A stretch of DNA of 64,000 nucleotides. It comes from Undaria pinnatifida. Its lineage: Eukaryota > Sar > Phaeophyceae > Laminariales > Alariaceae. Both the position numbers and the translations under genes were made by a program. Shown piece after piece: positions 1 to 11,800 of this stretch. The DNA is taken from the NCBI GenBank assembly GCA_012845835.1, contig JABAKD010000021.1, forward strand, positions 4,960,706-5,024,705. Direction: 5' to 3'. Numbering within the stretch: position 1 is the stretch's first letter; each line of letters begins with the position of its first letter. The notes beneath the pieces were generated by a model. That model made no database searches and had not been told where the DNA came from. It saw only the letters and a program-made list of their open reading frames with translations.

Positions 1-620
1 GCGAAACGCCAATAGTACATACCGGTACTATTATTAATACTACACCAGGTTTGTACATACCATCAGATACTATACGCTGGTGGATCACATGCACGCCCAG
101 CTCAGATCAGTCCGGCTATACATAGCCCAGCAGCGCAGCGTAGCGCCGTGCGGAGCCGTGCGGTGCGGTGCCGTGCCCTTCGCTGCGGTGCTGTGTCGCT
201 GCGCTGTGTGCTTTCTTTCGAAAATGGAGCAGTACCGGGTATAATGCGTGTTGTGTACGGAGTACAATTTTCCTCTTTTTTCTTTTTCTACATGTATTTG
301 ATCTTTCACGGCCCCCTGTTTTTTCCCCCACGCAAATTACCCCCATACAGTACTGCCGATCAGACACCGGTAATAAAAGCACACAGCACAGCTGAGCACA
401 ACAGGGCAATTTGCTCTGCACAAGCAGCTCTTGGCATTATCAAATCGCTGTTCGCACCAAATCATGGGTCTCTTCTTTCTGCCCCCTTTACATATGTTTT
501 TAGTTGCATTCTTCCTTGCCTTGCGCGAGCGTAGCGGGCGGCGTCAGCCGCCCGCGGAGCGGAGCCCTTGTAAAACCTACGCAGATGCTCCCAGCATATT
601 TTCCATAATCCGAGAATACT
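1..620. other. Non-coding edge, GC microsatellite
   Basis: No supported gene. Positions 118-216 are a degenerate GC-rich simple repeat built on GTGCGG and GCAGCG steps. A similar composition recurs at about 42880-42990. Short open frames cross it on both strands, as expected for a stop-poor GC repeat, and none has a recognisable domain. Confidence 0.5.
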
Positions 621-639
621 TTGAGTGTAAAAGTACATG

Positions 640-960
640 GTACTGCCAACAATCAGAGTATTTTCAGTACTGATGACCGACATACTGCGAGTACCGGGAG
701 TATAAGCAGTACTGACGGTCGAAATACTGCGAGTACTGGGAGTACAAGCAGTACAAAACTCCCAGTACAAGCAGCACTCGCAACACAAACACTGCAAGTT
801 CTCAAGAGCATGTATGTGCGGTACTGAACGCCGATAAACTGCATACGAGTAAAATACTCCCGAAAGTTACGACCACCTGCAGTACCTCGCAGTATGAAAC
901 CCTGAAATACTCCAAGTATTCTGGAAGCATCTGTACATCGTTGGTCAATAACGTCGCTAG
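640..960. repeat. GTACT-rich degenerate tandem array, block 1
   Basis: Irregular array of AGTACTG and GTACTGCGAGTACTGGGAGT-like units about 20-30 bp apart. Because GTAC is its own reverse complement, both strands look alike. The 650-800 part is a diverged copy of 1800-1930: the same order of a CTGATG(A/G)CCGA block, a TACTGCGAGTAC block and a GCAGTACAAAACTC block. Confidence 0.7.
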
Positions 961-1025
961 GAGAGTTTGAGCTTCTTTTGATGCTCCTTTTCATGACAAG
1001 CTACTGTGGTGGCTGCGGTGCAGCG

Positions 1026-1202
1026 TTAGGGTGAAGTCTTCACTCCGCCTCCGCCTCCGGCTGAGGCCGCGGCTGCAGTTGTGTTTGTAACTGGCTGCCT
1101 CCACTGCTGCTGCTGTTGTTGTTGCTGCTGCTGCTCTGGTGCCTCCGCTGTAAATGAGGCGCTCTCTCCGCCACCGGAAGAAAGAGCGCTCCTTCTCGTA
1201 GG
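1026..1202 (-). CDS. Candidate terminal exon, poly-Q/Gly-rich tail (weak)
   Basis: On the minus strand a CTAG acceptor at 1203-1206 is followed by a phase-0 open frame of 58 codons ending in TAA (1026-1028). It reads as a Ser/Gly-rich stretch, ten glutamines, then Ala- and Gly-rich residues ending in KTSP. Phase 0 matches the donor of the last sure receptor exon at 2731. Against it: about 80 residues of RGS core would be missing between them, and the glutamines come from a CAG/CAA microsatellite that could be non-coding. It could be the receptor C-terminus or chance. Confidence 0.2.
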   Translation of the reverse strand, partial: PTRRSALSSGGGESASFTAEAPEQQQQQQQQQQWRQPVTNTTAAAASAGGGGGVKTSP

Positions 1203-1379
1203 CTAGTCAGCTGCAACTAACTGCACACGGTCTACCGTTTCGTTCGATCTCAAGAGCGGTGACGGTTGATGCAGGTGTTTCTGGTCCTGCCAGTACTGCG
1301 GCGTCGGTGGACAGGGTATCGGAATTATCCGTGTGGTGGGACGTGCACCTTCGAATGTGTGGTGTACGTGCCAGTAGTG

Positions 1380-2330
1380 GCTCCTGAATGCTTCTGTACT
1401 TGAGACATTTTGGGGATACGCGCGAATACTGCGAGTGCCAGCGGAATTTATCTGGCTTTTGCCCTGCAAATACCTCCGCACTCGCAGAACTTTGGGGTTC
1501 GAAGCTGTGGACTCCCGGTACTTTAGGTATTTCAGGGTTCGATACTGTGAGTGCTCCCGGTACTTCCAAGTACTTCGGGGTTCGATACTGTGGATAATTC
1601 AAGCGTGCTTCCCAAGCATTTTGGGGTTCTGTACTTCTCATACTTTGATGCTTAGTCTAGAGTATTTAGGCACTTCGTTTTGCTCATACTGCCAATACTC
1701 GCAGTGTTTCACCATTATGTACTGCAAGGTGAAGCATGACGTCATACTCCCGAGAATATTTCGAGTATTGGAATTATTTGGTACCGCGAGTACTCGGAGA
1801 GTTGCCAGCACTGATGGCCGAGATACTGCGAGTACTGGGGGTACGAGCAGTACAAAACTCTTGAGTATTAAGCAGTACTCACAAGCGCAAGCGTCTTGAA
1901 TACTGCAAGTACCCAACATAATCAACAGCAGTACGTTGTATTGAACCCCGAATTACTGCAGTACGCAAGCACAATACTCCGAGTATTGTTGCAACCTGCA
2001 GTACGAAACCCTGAAATACTCCAAAAAGTATTAGTTCACCTCGCAGTACGAAACGGTGATATACTGCGGGTATCGACACTAAGAGTAGTACTATTAATAG
2101 CCGCCAAAATGCTTCCAAGTACCAGGAGTACTTGAAGTATAGAACCCCGGATTACGTCCAAGTATACTTGAAGGTTCCAAGTATCGAACCCCCAAAATAC
2201 TTCTAGTACTGAGTATCCACAGCCTCAAAACTCGAGGTACTGGCAGTACCGGGAGTATCTGCAGTACAGAACCCCGAAATTCTGCGAGTACACGGCTAAC
2301 CTGCAGCGCTTCTTCTCCGAAATACCTTAC
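1380..2330. repeat. GTACT-rich degenerate tandem array, block 2
   Basis: About 1 kb of short imperfect units containing GTACT, AGTATT, CGGGAGTA and AACCCCGAA(A/T)TACT. Open frames across it on either strand are made only of TRS/YCGY-type repeat residues. It is continuous in character with the 640-960 block. Confidence 0.7.
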
Positions 2331-2383
2331 TTTACTCCCCGGTACTGGGAGCATCTGTGAAAACCAACAAAAAAAACTGTGTA

Positions 2384-2451
2384 TGTAACAAGGCTTAGTT
2401 TGGCCTTTTGCAAGCGGTCAAACGGACTAATACCTCACTAATACCTTAACA
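2384..2451 (+). mobile_element. Solo LTR of the TRIM family
   Basis: This 68-bp sequence begins TGTAACAAGGCTTAG and ends CTAATACCTTAACA, a diverged match to the 84-bp LTRs of the TRIM at 40250-40622. It is flanked by TGTA at 2380-2383 and again at 2452-2455, a 4-bp target-site duplication. It is therefore best read as a solo LTR left by LTR-LTR recombination. Confidence 0.75.
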
Positions 2452-2730
2452 TGTACCAGGTAAATCAGGTATGTTTTAGTGTACACGTAGGTAGTATGGG
2501 CTTCAGATGACCATACTAACAATCCATTCAAAATGTGTAAATGGTTATCATGGATAGTATGCCGTACTAAACGCCACACAAACCAAACAATCAAATATAT
2601 TTCCACAAAAAAAAAAGGTTCCCTTTAATCTTTTGACTGCCACTAGACACTATAGTCTAGTTACATGCCGTCAAGGTCAAGCAACACACAGCCCTGGCAC
2701 ATGGGCAAGGCGGATGAGGCACGAGCTTAC
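2452..2730. other. Downstream of the last sure receptor exon; nothing recognised
   Basis: AT-rich stretch with an A-run near 2606 and a TATAGTCTAG motif near 2652. In receptor sense this is the start of the intron after the exon at 2731-2835, whose donor reads GTAAGC. No further RGS-coding exon is recognisable here. Confidence 0.5.
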
Positions 2731-2835
2731 CTTGTAAAAGTCGGGCAGCTCTCTCGCCACCCTCAGCTCGGCGAACTTCTCGAACTCTTTCCGCAGTTGC
2801 TCCAGGGACAGCTGGTCCCTGAAGGAGGACCTCAT
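2731..2835 (-). CDS. Receptor exon 7: start of the RGS domain
   Basis: 105 bp (35 codons), TTTTAG acceptor and GTAAGC donor, phase 0 at both ends. It encodes MRSSFRDQLSLEQLRKEFEK, then FAELRVARELPDFYK. The spacing L..LRK.F..FA....A.E...FY matches the first helices of RGS domains. A transcript-sense C-tract ends 15 nt before the acceptor AG. About 80 further RGS residues must be encoded downstream. Confidence 0.8.
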
Positions 2836-5800
2836 CTAAAAGCGTCATCAGGGGGGGGGGGGGGGAGGGGGGGGGGCAAAACAGAAAATAAGGGCATCAA
2901 CAACATCAAAACAAACAAAACACATAGGCGACGGTGCTACGCAGCACAAAAAACTGGAGTCTGTCTATCTATCTCCCTATCGCACTATGACCCCCCCCCC
3001 CCCCCTCCCCACTAACCTGTGCCGGTTTCCCTGTCGTAACATAGCCCCCACCCATCCTCACCCCCCCCCTATTAGGTGTAGGAACGGTGCTCCGTCTCGA
3101 AAGGGATGCGTGGTCGACGGTCAAAGGACTTAAGGCAGGCAATGAATCAGCCCCCCCCGCCCCCCACCTCCCTGCTAACGAACCTGTGCAGGTGTCGGGA
3201 GTGTGGAAAAGCCCTTGGTGTAGCTGAACAGGTACTCCTGATCCCCTATCACGTACCGGTAGATGGGGTTGGCTACCGGAGGCCAGAACAGGATCAGAGA
3301 TGCCTGTCCGATGGGATTGGGGTTGGGGTGGACATGCGAGTTGGCGATGGAAATGAGGGTGAGGTTGGCGTCCGGGTCGGGGGGGGGAGGCGGTGGTTTC
3401 CTTGCGTTATGAGAAATAAGCATAGGAGAGGCATACGGTCGGGGTTGGAGTTGAGGTTGAGATTGGCTTCGGGGTCGGGAGGGGGTGGTCTCCTCATGTT
3501 TCGTGAAAAGAGTCGAGCAAAACTGAAGGACACGCCAGCTGGTGCTGGCTGACGAATGCGGTTGAATTAATTTGACACACGACTTGTACGAAAATACGGG
3601 GAAGGGTGGTGAGATGAAGCTTTACTCTTGGAACCTCAGGCGGAAAAAAAGTGTCTGCCACTACGCCCGGAAATATAGGCAACATTTTACTTCGACATCC
3701 AAGTCAAAACGTTTCTTACATTTCCAAAAAATAGAAATGGCAAGAAAAACGACGATTGCAACCTCGGCTATGCCAAGCAACCCGTGCTGTTGGGACATTC
3801 TCTCATTTATTTATTTTATTATTTTTTACATAATCACTTTTTTCTTTCCAGCTAAACTCGCAAGAGGCGTTTTTACTCTCAGCGACCTTCTGGAAAAGCC
3901 GTGGTCACAGGTGCCTGTCCACCCTTCCCCCCCCCCCGGTACGTGCTTCCATTTTAATCGCGCATAGGGTTCAGAATTCCCATGTTTTCAGCTTTTCATG
4001 CTCGTCGATGTTCATCGATTTTTCGCTAACCCACGCTCTCGCTTTTTCCGCTCGTCATATTTTTACGCGAGGAAAAGTCCCTGCAAGTGCGAGTACACGC
4101 TCCGGGGAAATTGAATCCACGAACTACCTGGACTTTAGCAGACACGAGGCTCACCTGCTATACAACCGGGGGCGCCGGCTATGGCTATCATACACGGAGT
4201 GCCCGAAACCCAATGCTAGGACGTGCACAACACGCGCGCCGCATGATGCAAAAAAACTTCCCACATCGGGCAGATGACGGTCTAGATTCTTGATCACGAT
4301 GTAGATCATCTATCACGATCTACCACAGATCATCCATCACGATCTAGATCAGCAATCACGATCTATCATAGATAATCCATCACGATCTAACATGGACCAC
4401 CAATCACGATCTATCATAGATCGTCCATCAAAGTCTAAATAATCTATCACGATCTACATCATCTCTCACAATTTAGATAATATATCACGATCTACCATAG
4501 ATCATCTATATCCTGTATATCTGTCGCTGCGATACGATGCGCAGGATCTGTGAGGCACAGCTCCAACCGAGCAAACACGTGTTAGATCGCGCAGATCGCC
4601 CAGTTCCCACTCGGAAATATGATCTAGGCCGTGTAGACCAAAACAGACCAGGGACCTATCTACCTGCTCTTAGATGTTAGGATCTAGACGTTCAAATGAA
4701 TATATCGTCATCCGTCGCAAACTACCTGTGCAGCGCGAATCACAACATGGAGGGCCACGCATGGACCACCCTTTCTTGTTGTTTATTTCCCCCTTGTATC
4801 TGGGTCTCAAAAAGAGGTCAAGCGCTGTCTCGAACCGCCTCTCGTCACCACCCGACTGTTTACCGCGCGACACTCACGATGACGTTGTGGTACAGCACCC
4901 AAATCCTCCTGATCTGGTGGTTGGAGTCCAGCCAGATCGCTTCCAGGGGGAAGACAACCGTGCCCGTAATCAGGACGATCAGCAGTTGGGATACCTGTCA
5001 ATAGCAAACAGCATAAATATATATATATGATCATTTTGGGGGGGGGGATTCGGTCAGGAGTTTTTTCCCGTCTCGGCCTAAGTATGCGATTCTCGGAACT
5101 GGAATTCTCGGTCAAATAGCTTCGTTCGAGCGCCGTCTTCGGGGGGCGGCTCAAACGCCCCTCGCCCTGCCGTATCCGTTCCACACCTGGCCGGGATCGG
5201 GTACGTGGGCTGAGCGAGACAAGCGATAAGTGCGCAATTTTTTTTTTTTGGGCGGTAAACACCCGAGCTATTCTTGGATTTTAGCATTTGCAGAGCTTGA
5301 ACGAAAAACACATATGATACCTGGTATGGGAAAACATTTATTTCCACGTTGGCATTATTTCCAAATTGGCTTCGTATTTCGTCTTTACACTTTTTTCATT
5401 ATCACACCTCGAAGCGTTTGGCCTATTGTGCACATCGTACGACTGACTGTTGTGTCGGTGCTTTTCGATATCGGAGTTCAAGGTTAAATACCTTTGTTCG
5501 AGCGTCCGTTGTCTTCGAGGAGGGCCGTTCCCTACCCAACGACATCATGACACCCAGTGCACGTGCTGATTCTTCATCCTAGAGAGATACAACTTATTAT
5601 TATTGTGTGGTCACAGACTGTGAGACAGAGTAAACCAAACAATCGCAATTAATCAAGATGTAAAGCAAGTGAAACGCTAGCAGCGTACCGGGTACGAAAA
5701 CACAACAAAACAGGCCAGACCATAGAATAAATAGAAAACAAACACAACGAATGGAGTCACTCTTAAAAATCGCAGTACGAGAAACAATGTTTTGTCGGTC

Positions 5801-8800
5801 TTTTTCATCGCCGCTCCAAAGAGTCGTTCCGTATATAGTGGTCCAGGACCCACCATGCATTTTTCAGGACCGCATTTTAAATTGTTGTTGTTGTTGTTCT
5901 CACATTAACTCGCATAATCAAGTCCGTGGTCACAGGACAGTTTAAATATCCCACACTAATTCCATGTATATTTATCCCCACAAATGAAACCTGGATGCAC
6001 GTCTAAAGGTAGGTGTAATTATCAAGGTAGTAGTGTTTCGAACGCTTTGTTGTGTGGTTGCAAGAATCGCGCTGGCTACTGACTGTTGTTGCTGGTCAAA
6101 ACGTCGTGTGCGCCAGCGATTAATTGATGACAGTAAAACAAAATATAGGGATCTTCTTGAAAAAAAATGCCATCTCGTTCGCCAGGAATTAGCCGATGAC
6201 AGAGTGATAGGGATCTTCTTGACAATATCTCCTGTGCGCCACAGCAGTCGACGATATAGCAGTATTGTATAAAATAGGGATCTTCTGCACAAAATATGTT
6301 GTGGTACCCATCACTACGCATACGCACGTCAGACGCAAGTTAATCGGAAAAAAGAAAATAATAGAGAAGACAACAGAAGAAACAAAAGGGGTATTATAGT
6401 ACCCATCACTACGCATACGCACGTCAGACGCAAGTCAATCGGAAAAAAGAAAATAATAGAGAAGACAACAGAAGAAACAAAAGGGGTATTATATTCCGAT
6501 TCAAGATCACCCTGTGTCAAGCCGAAGCAGGCGCCCATTGCTCATATCTTTTGTGGGCAATATGTATGGCTGTTAGTATGCCGGGACATGGCGATTTGAC
6601 CGCTCTTCTTATGTCCCGAATGGCTTTATCGTGACGCTCTGGGCACCAACTGCATAGATTCATCCCGAGGTCGAGCGTTTGGTACGAATTGCGGCCGCAT
6701 GGCAATTTTTTGCCCTACGCGAGTAGTATGCAAGAAAACCCGCGAAAATATTAGCGAGCTTAGGTTTCTGACCCGATAAGCGAATGAAATAGGAAATTTC
6801 AGCGATTTTCTTCGGTGCCCCGCATAAGCAACGAAGAGGTCATTGTTCGGGCACAGCAAGTATTCCATGATTATTCGACCGTTATGCCAGTGAGTCAAAT
6901 ACGCACTGTTTTGGCGTAATTTAATATTTTTTTTTTTACTTTTTTTTTTTTTTTTTTTATCCTCAGGCGGATGGGGAAAAATAAAGCTTTAGCTCACCAC
7001 ACTTCCACGTATTTCTTTTTGACGGTTGGTTACTATGCTTGAGTCGTGCCAGTCTTAGTTCCACATATTATTATGTCGTTTTTGTTTGAACACCCCATTT
7101 TTGTATGAAATTAATTGTGCTTATAACCGGGGGGCCCTGAATTCCGCATACACATGGCTCTAATTCGTCCAATTATATTGCGTTTGGTGCTGATGTTATT
7201 GCTGTTCAAGAATATTTCATCCTCATTTCGAGCGTGCTTGCTCGACACGCCAACCTGATATAGGCTCAAAATCGTTGTTTTGTGAGACCTATCATGCGAA
7301 AAACTCATTGAACTGCGCTCGCATTGCAAATGTTTGCCGTATGCGAGAGGTATGCGAGAAAACCCGACTCGGTCGAAATAATTGTTAGCCTATTGGGTCA
7401 AAGCCTACCAGCCAACCACGAGAAATAAGCCAATGGAGTCGGGGTTGACACGCCGTGCGGGGAGGTATAGCGACCCGGGAGATCTTTATAGTTCCCGCGT
7501 TGCTGGGGCTGTAGAGATTCGGAGGATTTCTGAACCGGGGATGGGACCCTATCACCCCCGCGTGCGACGGAACTGTCCCCCATCGGTTGGTCAACCTCTA
7601 TCATCCTTCTACTAGTAGGGTGGGAGGCCGCTGTGGAGGTCGAACCAATCAGCGATTCTAGCCAATGGAACTGGGGTGTCCACACCGTGGGGGGCGATGT
7701 CGACCCGGGAGAACTCGGTTTTCTTCCCCCGTTTGTCTACTTTTTAGATATATATGGAATGACCCCTGGACCGGGGATGAGACACTATCGTCTCCGGGTG
7801 GAGCTGGCTCTATAACATACGAACCCCAGCCAATTGGAGATCGGCCGGTCGGTGGCATTGGGGATTTCCACACTGTGCGGGGAGGTATCGATCCTGGTGA
7901 TATATCCGTGTTCGTTCCCGGGTTGTCGGAGTTGTATATATGTGAATGGATTGTGATCCTGGGAATGGACCCTATCGTCCCCAAACGACGGTTACTTTTA
8001 TGTACGATCTCCGGCCAATGAGCGATCAGCAATCAGGCAAAAAGGTCATACCAGGAATTTTATGTTCACATGTTCGTCAAAAACTCGATCGAGCCTGAAA
8101 TTCTTAACTACCAAATTCTTCGTTCAGTGCTATCGCGTACTACTCATATTCCATCGACCAGACGAGAGTGGTCTACAGCAACAAGTAGCAGCATTATTAT
8201 AACAGCATTCGAGGAATTGAATGACGAAGGCAGCGACACAGTGTTTCACGCCTAAAATACCGTCAGCAAGTATCTCCACGATCACTATATACACAGAGAC
8301 GCAGTTGGTCTGCGAGCCTCGGATCTAGACAATAAAAAATAAAAATACACTCCAGCTGCTGTGAGATCGACATTTTGTCGAAACTCATCTTTGCAAGCTG
8401 TGTGTGATACTCCGATCGCGCGTATTATATTACGTTTTCATGCATGTATTAGCAGAAGCTGGACCAGTGCGCGCCTGCCAGCTGCTACGTAGAGAACATG
8501 CAGCAAACATTTGGCCATCCCTCTGCTGGCCCTGTACGCTTGGTTGAGTCGAAACGTCAAGAAACGCACTCGGAACGTCTCTTCGAGGTCAGACTCAAGC
8601 CCAGTCTGCGTGGGCTCGGATTTATCCGATCGAAATTTACATGATGAAGCTCGGAATCGGATTGACGCAAGAAACGGAGAGAGGGAGGAAACGATAGAAG
8701 TAGTAAGTACTCCACAGGTAGTCTAGATCAATCTCCTGGTACTACTTTACGTTCTACACGCGTAGACTATGTGTTGTGTGGTAACGGTTTTTACTCTATC

Positions 8801-11800
8801 GTATATTGAATCGAACAAGTCGAAGTGCTGCCTTGCCCTACCCGGAGCATGGGTGCCGCGAATGCCGGCACCCATGCGGAGCCTTTGTATATACGTATTT
8901 TTACGGCGGGTGTTTTTAATAGTGACATATGATACCAACTTTTTTCTTTTTTCGATTCGGTAGGAGTTGGTTAGAAAAACATATAGCTTGTACAATTAAA
9001 ACCGTCGTGCGTACACGTCACAATGCAAGGCCGACCCAACCCGCGAAAAATCGGCTAAAAAAGAGCAAAATTAGAAATAAATATGATGTCCTACCAGTAA
9101 ACATTTTAAAAAATGAAAAATACGCTTCAGCTGTGAGATCGACAAAAAATGATTGAAGAAGATCATTCCAACAACGTCAGCTGTGAGTTCAACGAATTTA
9201 GGGTCGATGCTCATCTTTGCAAGCTGTGTACTACATCGAACGCCCGGTTTTAGCAACTTCCATGATTGTGATCAAAACTCAGCTTTGCAAGCTGCGTGGG
9301 ATACTTCGATCGCCAGTATATATGTATGTACTAAATTTACTACTTCGCATTTTTTATTTATTTTTTTCTTGTGGTAGGTCGGTTGGCCTTGGTTTGTGCA
9401 TGAGGTTCATCGGTTTCAACACTATTTGTGAGAAAAATGTATATAAAATCAGCGTTCGACCCATATCTGTAAAAACAATTCGGGGCGCGCATCAATAACA
9501 ATGTCACCACTTTGAAATTTCCAACCCAAAAGATCGCAAGCACCCTAGAGAGCCACATGACGTTGAAGCCCCACATAACGTTAAATACCCACATAACGTT
9601 AAATGCCCACATAACGTTCAACACCCACATAACGTTTAACACCCACATAACGTTCAAGACTCACACAACTTTTAAGACCCACATAACGTTCAAGACCCAC
9701 ACAACGTAATAGGGGTGGGGATAGCTGCGGTCTTCCGGGACTTCAGAGTGAGCGGAAAAGTACTGGGGAAAAAACTGACGATTACGGCACCGGTCACACG
9801 AAGGCCCTCGGGCTGCTGAGGTAAAGCACATATTCGACGTGCAGCAGCGGAGCTTAGGGGCCTTCCTAACGAAGGAAAAAAATTACGATTCCTGGAAAAA
9901 AACAACTTAATGTTCTTCCTGACATTTCGAGATTCTGAAATGTCACGTGTTCAAAACAAGAATAAAAAATAAAACGAGTTTTGTTCTTGCCAGCGAGTCT
10001 CGACTTAACAGTAGATCGATTACATCGTAGGAAATTTTGAATTTATCAAACTACTCAAAGCCAGGGTTCCATGCCATTTTTGGTGTTCGTCAGGAATTGA
10101 TCCTTAGGGAAATGTGCGAACCGCCCCCCTCCCTCGCCCCCCATTCCATGGGGCGTTGTCGCCGTGCAGCCGGTACTCATTCACATGCTTCCTTCACCCT
10201 TGCCACATCAATCGTACTGCCTCGCGACCCCCCCCAATCCCTCCTCCCTTCTTCCGTCCCCTGCCCCCCCCCCAAGCCAGTCCCAATTATAGTGTTTTAG
10301 AACTCCCCCCTCCCCCTCCTTTCTCTCCCTGCCGTCGGTGCTCGTCCATCTGCTTTCTGCCCCTTTGCCATATCAATCATACGGTCTCGTAACCTCCTCT
10401 ACCCCTCCTCGCGTCTTCCCTCCCTCCCTCCCCTGCCCTCCCCCGAACCAGTACCAGGTGCCAATTATACTGTTTCGGAACCCCCCCCCCGCCCCCGCCT
10501 CTGTCCCTTTTCCATGGACTCGACCTACCAGGTATACGCAAGTCTAGGGTTGGGGTTAGTCCGGACCAAGGTGCAAATAATCGGCAGGGGGATTTATAGC
10601 TGACCCGTCCTGAGTCGCCTTTTCTTTTTCGCAATTCTGGATCATTATACAGGATGCGGTATGAAAATCGGGGAATTTGGTTTTGCCCACGTGTGCTTTC
10701 CAATATTGCGATAAGGAAAATACTACATTTAGACCCTGACCCTGACCCTCACCCCAACCCTACCCATACAATGTTGTCCGGAACAAAACCCGATTGTTTT
10801 TGTTGTTGTTGTTGTTGTTGTTGAAATTTCGGTCGACCGCATCAAAACTCGTACATGAAAATATTCGCCGATTTCCACACTGTATCCTAGATAGTAATCC
10901 AGACGTGTCGTAAGAGGCTACTGCCCGTCCTGCGTGCAGGTGGGGCCCATCTCATGGGGCATTTCTCACCTGGAGTCGGTACTCGTTCATCTGCTTTCTG
11001 ACCTTCCGCATCTGAAAGACCAAGAAAAACGCGCACACCACCGGTACGCAGCCGTAGACATAGAGGGCGGTATCGACGGGCTCGTACACCTCACACCAGT
11101 TGGTGCGTTCGTTGAAAAGGGACAGATTGTCGTCGATCGAGTACACGATCACCGGAGTGCTTTTGGTTTTGGTTTTGGTAAGGACCGTAGAAAAACAAAA
11201 GAGAACAGGGAAAACAAGGAAGGATAAAAACGTCAACCGGAGGGGGGGGGGGGGGGGGTAGAAAGTAACCGTTAAAAAAAGCGGAGGAAAGAGAGAAGAG
11301 GAAGGATAAAAACTGTTCAACGCGGAGGGGGGGCGGGGGTAACCGCTACGAAAAGACGAGGAAAGAGAGAAGAGGAAGGAATAGAAATGTTTAGCGCGGA
11401 GGGGGGGTCGAGGATAACCGTTAAAAAGAAGACGAATGAGACAAGAGGAAGCATGCAAAAGGTTTTAAGGAGAAGGGAGGAGAGGGGCGAGGGGTTCGGA
11501 TGGAGGTACAAATATTTTTCTTAACAATATGACCCCTCCCATTATGAAAAAACTCACCCACATAGTATATAACAAGTACCAACAACGCAGCTTGCAAAGA
11601 TGAGTATTGACCCGAAATTCGTCGAACTCACGGCTGACGTCCCTAAAATATTTTTATTAAATACCATTAGGAATGAGTTGGTGTGCTCGTTGAGCAGGGA
11701 AAAAGAGGCCTTCATCGATCGAGCACAAGAACATGGAAGTCTCTTTACTTTTTCTTTTTCGTGGTACAGCCAGAACACCAGAGAGGTAGGAGAAGGAGAA

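Larger units (their letters stand above)
3304..4877 (-). other. Receptor intron 5
   Basis: Contains a C-rich tract in transcript sense directly before the acceptor (plus G-runs 3312-3330 and 3379-3387), a G11 run (plus C 3927-3937), a diverged copy of the A-tailed repeat near 3568-3650, and the ATCACGATCTA array at 4285-4515. No other coding exon was recognised. Confidence 0.7.
4995..10969 (-). other. Receptor intron 4 (6.0 kb)
   Basis: Holds family H and C repeat pieces, a 95-bp duplication (6304-6493), a three-copy about 200-bp array (7430-8030), family A pieces (8340, 9130-9320), an 18-bp array (9553-9708) and a C-rich plus-strand stretch at 10120-10510 (G-rich in the transcript). A telomere-like degenerate CCCTGAC run lies at 10733-10770. 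No alternative exon was recognised. Confidence 0.7.

Noticed and set aside
660-735. Hammerhead-ribozyme-like CTGATGA ... GAAA with a GACCG/CGGTC stem
   Set aside because: The stem would use the GA of the conserved core, leaving no catalytic core, and the pairing follows from the palindromic GTACT repeat.
7430-9708. CRISPR-like regularly spaced repeats
   Set aside because: Repeats are diverged tandem arrays without uniform unique spacers, and the genome is eukaryotic.
9358-9709. Periodic open frames (THITFN and NVMWVF repeats)
   Set aside because: They are produced by an 18-bp tandem array, not by selection on protein.
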